NCBI GenBank assembly: GCA_024693135.1
Contig: JAILLN010000066.1
Location: 1-48,391 of the forward strand
From: Lachnospiraceae bacterium
GTDB taxonomy: Bacteria; Bacillota; Clostridia; Lachnospirales; Lachnospiraceae
Length of the DNA: 48,391 bases
Direction: 5' to 3'
In this document: positions 46,720-48,391 of the stretch, in pieces
How positions within the stretch are numbered: position 1 is the stretch's first letter
Layout of the letters: each line of letters opens with the position of its first letter
Notes under the pieces: generated by a model
The model's database searches: none
What the model was told of the DNA's origin: nothing
What the model saw: the letters and a program-made list of their open reading frames with translations, nothing else
Program-made: the position numbers and the translations under genes

Positions 46720-47975
46720 AAACTACATCGGAAATGCGGCTCGTCCCCGTGGACAGGCTCGTACCATATGTGAACAATGCGAGGACGCACTCGCCGGAAC
46801 AGATCAAAAAGATCCGCTCGTCCCTGCGTGAGTTCGGGTTCGTGAATCCGCTCATCATCGACCGGGACTGCAACGTGATCGCAGGCCACGGAAGGCTTGA
46901 GGCGGCAAAGGCAGAGGGGTACACGGAGGTTCCCTGTGTCTTTGCTGACGAGCTGACCGAGGCGCAGAAGAAGGCATATATCCTGGCAGACAACCGGATG
47001 GCCTTGGATGCCGGATGGGATGAGGAATTATTGAAGGTCGAAATGGAAGCCCTGCAGGACTTGGGCTTTGATATCGCCCTGACGGGCTTTGACGAGAAGG
47101 AGATCGCATCTTTCTTTGAGACCGATTCCGAGGGCGAGGATGACGGCTTCGATGTGGACGCTGAACTGGAGAAGCCGTGCTTTTCCAAGGAGGGCGATGT
47201 CTGGCATCTGGGAAGGCACACCGTCATCTGCGGGGACTCCACCAAGCCGGAAACCTATGAGAGGCTCCTGGGAGACACCCGCGTGAACCTCGTATGCTCG
47301 GACCCGCCTTATGGAGTCTCATTGGAATCATCCGTCGGGAAGATAAAAAATGATGACCTGAAGGATGGGGAACTTTACACATTCCTGAAATCTACATTCG
47401 CCTGCTTCCATGACTTCATGGCAACGGACGCTTCGATCTATATCTTCTACGCCACCATGAAAGCCCGTGTATTTTATGACGCTTATGAGGATGCGGGCTT
47501 CAAGGTCGGCGCAGGCTTGATCTGGAAGAAGCCCCGCGCTCCGCTGATGCGGACGGACTGGAAATTCAACATGGAGCCGCTGATCTGGGGCTGGCGGAAG
47601 GACGGCAAGCACATCTGGTACGGCGACCAGAAGCAGAAGGCCGTGTTTGAGTTTGACGGGATCAAAAATGCCAAGGAGGACGGATTCGGGCATCCCAGTT
47701 CCAAGCCCGTACCGCTGATCGCATACCTCATCAAGCAGTGTACGCAGACAAACGGAATGGTGCTGGACGGATTCCTGGGATCGGCATCCACCCTCATCGC
47801 CTGTGAGCAGCTTGGCCGGGTGTGCTTTGGCATCGAGCTGGAGCCGAAGTTCGTCGACGTGGCCGTGGAGCGCTTCCGGGCATCGAATCCGCAGGCCGAG
47901 GTGTATGTCGAGCGCGACGGGAGCAACATCCCCTACGCAGAGGTACCGAAGCCGGAGGAGGCAGCCAATGGATGA
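46716..47975 (+). CDS. ParB domain-DNA methyltransferase fusion
   Basis: A 419-aa phage protein. The ParB-like N-terminal domain (about 8-110: VPYVNNARTHSPEQIKKI, FVNPLIIDRDCNVIAGHGRL, ILADNRMAL) is linked to an adenine/N4-cytosine methyltransferase with DPPYGV (catalytic motif IV) and a C-terminal SAM-binding motif (LDGFLGSASTLIACEQLG). The order of motifs is beta-class. It may protect phage DNA from host restriction or mark packaging sites. GGAGGAAGG is the ribosome site for the ATG at 46716. An ATG at 46704 lies within that region and is less likely. It overlaps the next methylase gene. Confidence 0.9.
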   Translation: MKTTSEMRLVPVDRLVPYVNNARTHSPEQIKKIRSSLREFGFVNPLIIDRDCNVIAGHGRLEAAKAEGYTEVPCVFADELTEAQKKAYILADNRMALDAGWDEELLKVEMEALQDLGFDIALTGFDEKEIASFFETDSEGEDDGFDVDAELEKPCFSKEGDVWHLGRHTVICGDSTKPETYERLLGDTRVNLVCSDPPYGVSLESSVGKIKNDDLKDGELYTFLKSTFACFHDFMATDASIYIFYATMKARVFYDAYEDAGFKVGAGLIWKKPRAPLMRTDWKFNMEPLIWGWRKDGKHIWYGDQKQKAVFEFDGIKNAKEDGFGHPSSKPVPLIAYLIKQCTQTNGMVLDGFLGSASTLIACEQLGRVCFGIELEPKFVDVAVERFRASNPQAEVYVERDGSNIPYAEVPKPEEAANG

Positions 47976-48391
47976 CGGGAAACAGCTGACCCTCGGATCG
48001 CTCTTCGACGGTTCCGGGGGCTTTACGCTCGGCGGGATCATGACGGGGATAAGGCCACTCTGGTCTTCGGAAATCGAGCCTTTTCCTGTCCGGGTGACGG
48101 AGAGGCGGCTCCCGGGAGTCAAACATTATGGAGATATAGCTGAGATTAGGGGCGGAGAAATACACCATGTCGATATCATTACTTTCGGGAGTCCCTGCCA
48201 GAATCTCAGCATTGCCGGAAACCGCCAGGGGCTCGGGGGCGAAAAATCAGGCCTCTTCTTCGAAGCGGTCAGGGTCATAAAGGAAATGAGGGAGGCCACG
48301 GATGGAAAATATCCAAGATACGCTGTCTGGGAAAACGTCAAGGGAGCGTTCACATCAAACGGCGGGGAGGATTTCCGCACGGTGCTCGAAG
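47968..48391 (+). CDS. DNA (cytosine-5) methyltransferase, partial
   Basis: The first 141 codons of a C5-cytosine methyltransferase, cut by the window edge. Motif I LGSLFDGSGGFTLGG, motif IV FGSPCQNLSIAG with the catalytic PC, and motif VI VWENV are present and intact. GGAGGAGG lies 6 nt before the ATG at 47968, and it overlaps the ParB-methylase stop by 8 nt, so both methylases are made together. Recognition sequence unknown. Confidence 0.9.
   Translation, partial: MDDGKQLTLGSLFDGSGGFTLGGIMTGIRPLWSSEIEPFPVRVTERRLPGVKHYGDIAEIRGGEIHHVDIITFGSPCQNLSIAGNRQGLGGEKSGLFFEAVRVIKEMREATDGKYPRYAVWENVKGAFTSNGGEDFRTVLE

Overview
The window reads as a low-GC-phylum Clostridia chromosome, most likely a Lachnospiraceae gut anaerobe. 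This is inferred from gene content (YerC-type TrpR relative, DUF1836 regulator, eukaryote-type HisA, YigZ, MgtE, a lone small flagellin-like protein), moderately GC-rich host genes, strong AGGAGG ribosome sites and a clostridial-type prophage. No rRNA, tRNA or CRISPR array was seen.

Host core, 1-19.8 kb. Plus-strand trpB-trpA overlap and lead into a small 2[4Fe-4S] ferredoxin, yigZ and mgtE with overlapping or abutting reading frames. A solitary flagellin-like gene ends at a terminator facing typA (minus). Then come dapA-dapB (lysine/DAP), a eukaryotic-type hisA and a response regulator with a degenerate HD-GYP output domain. Next are a cold-shock gene (minus), a membrane-anchored M23-like protein with nine 12-residue acidic repeats, an M18 aminopeptidase, a small secreted protein, yerC, a DUF1836 regulator (minus), pcrA, a small membrane protein and rlmD.

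Accessory and decay zone, 19.8-31.8 kb. This AT-richer stretch holds two minus-strand phage-like genes (one a putative DNA-binding regulator) and a composite pseudogene joining a restriction-enzyme-like N-terminus to an RlmD-type C-terminal tail. It also holds a zinc-ribbon-repeat protein with an embedded nuclease-like domain. An ABC-2 permease remnant is split by a 5.07-kb insertion carrying a giant mosaic surface protein (LRR, lipase, Ig-like repeats) and a coiled-coil HTH gene. The zone ends with a 216-aa unknown gene, a strongly structured intergenic RNA candidate and a 53-aa gene.

Phage-type region, 31.8-48.4 kb (right end cut). A 770-aa P-loop protein with dynamin-like GTPase motifs lies convergent to a minus-strand replication operon of three small genes, a DUF2800 nuclease-like protein, a DUF2815 ssDNA-binding-like protein and a family A DNA polymerase. 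Diverging from it on plus are a DUF4406 protein, a primase-helicase, VRR-NUC nuclease, SNF2-like helicase, a DUF1492 regulator, a Nudix hydrolase, HNH endonuclease, P27 small terminase, HNH/AP2 homing endonuclease, ParB-methylase fusion and a C5 cytosine methylase. Integrase and structural genes are not in view.

The most novel signals are four. (1) A four-copy phage motif, AAAAASCGGAAA-N15-TACATAGC, has an exactly constant 15-nt spacer and heads three phage operons, so it is probably a phage-specific promoter. (2) The 770-aa GTPase-like protein has an integrase-arm-like N-terminus. (3) A phased 10-bp triple repeat sits before the late-gene promoter. (4) There is a structured RNA with competing stems near 31.2 kb.
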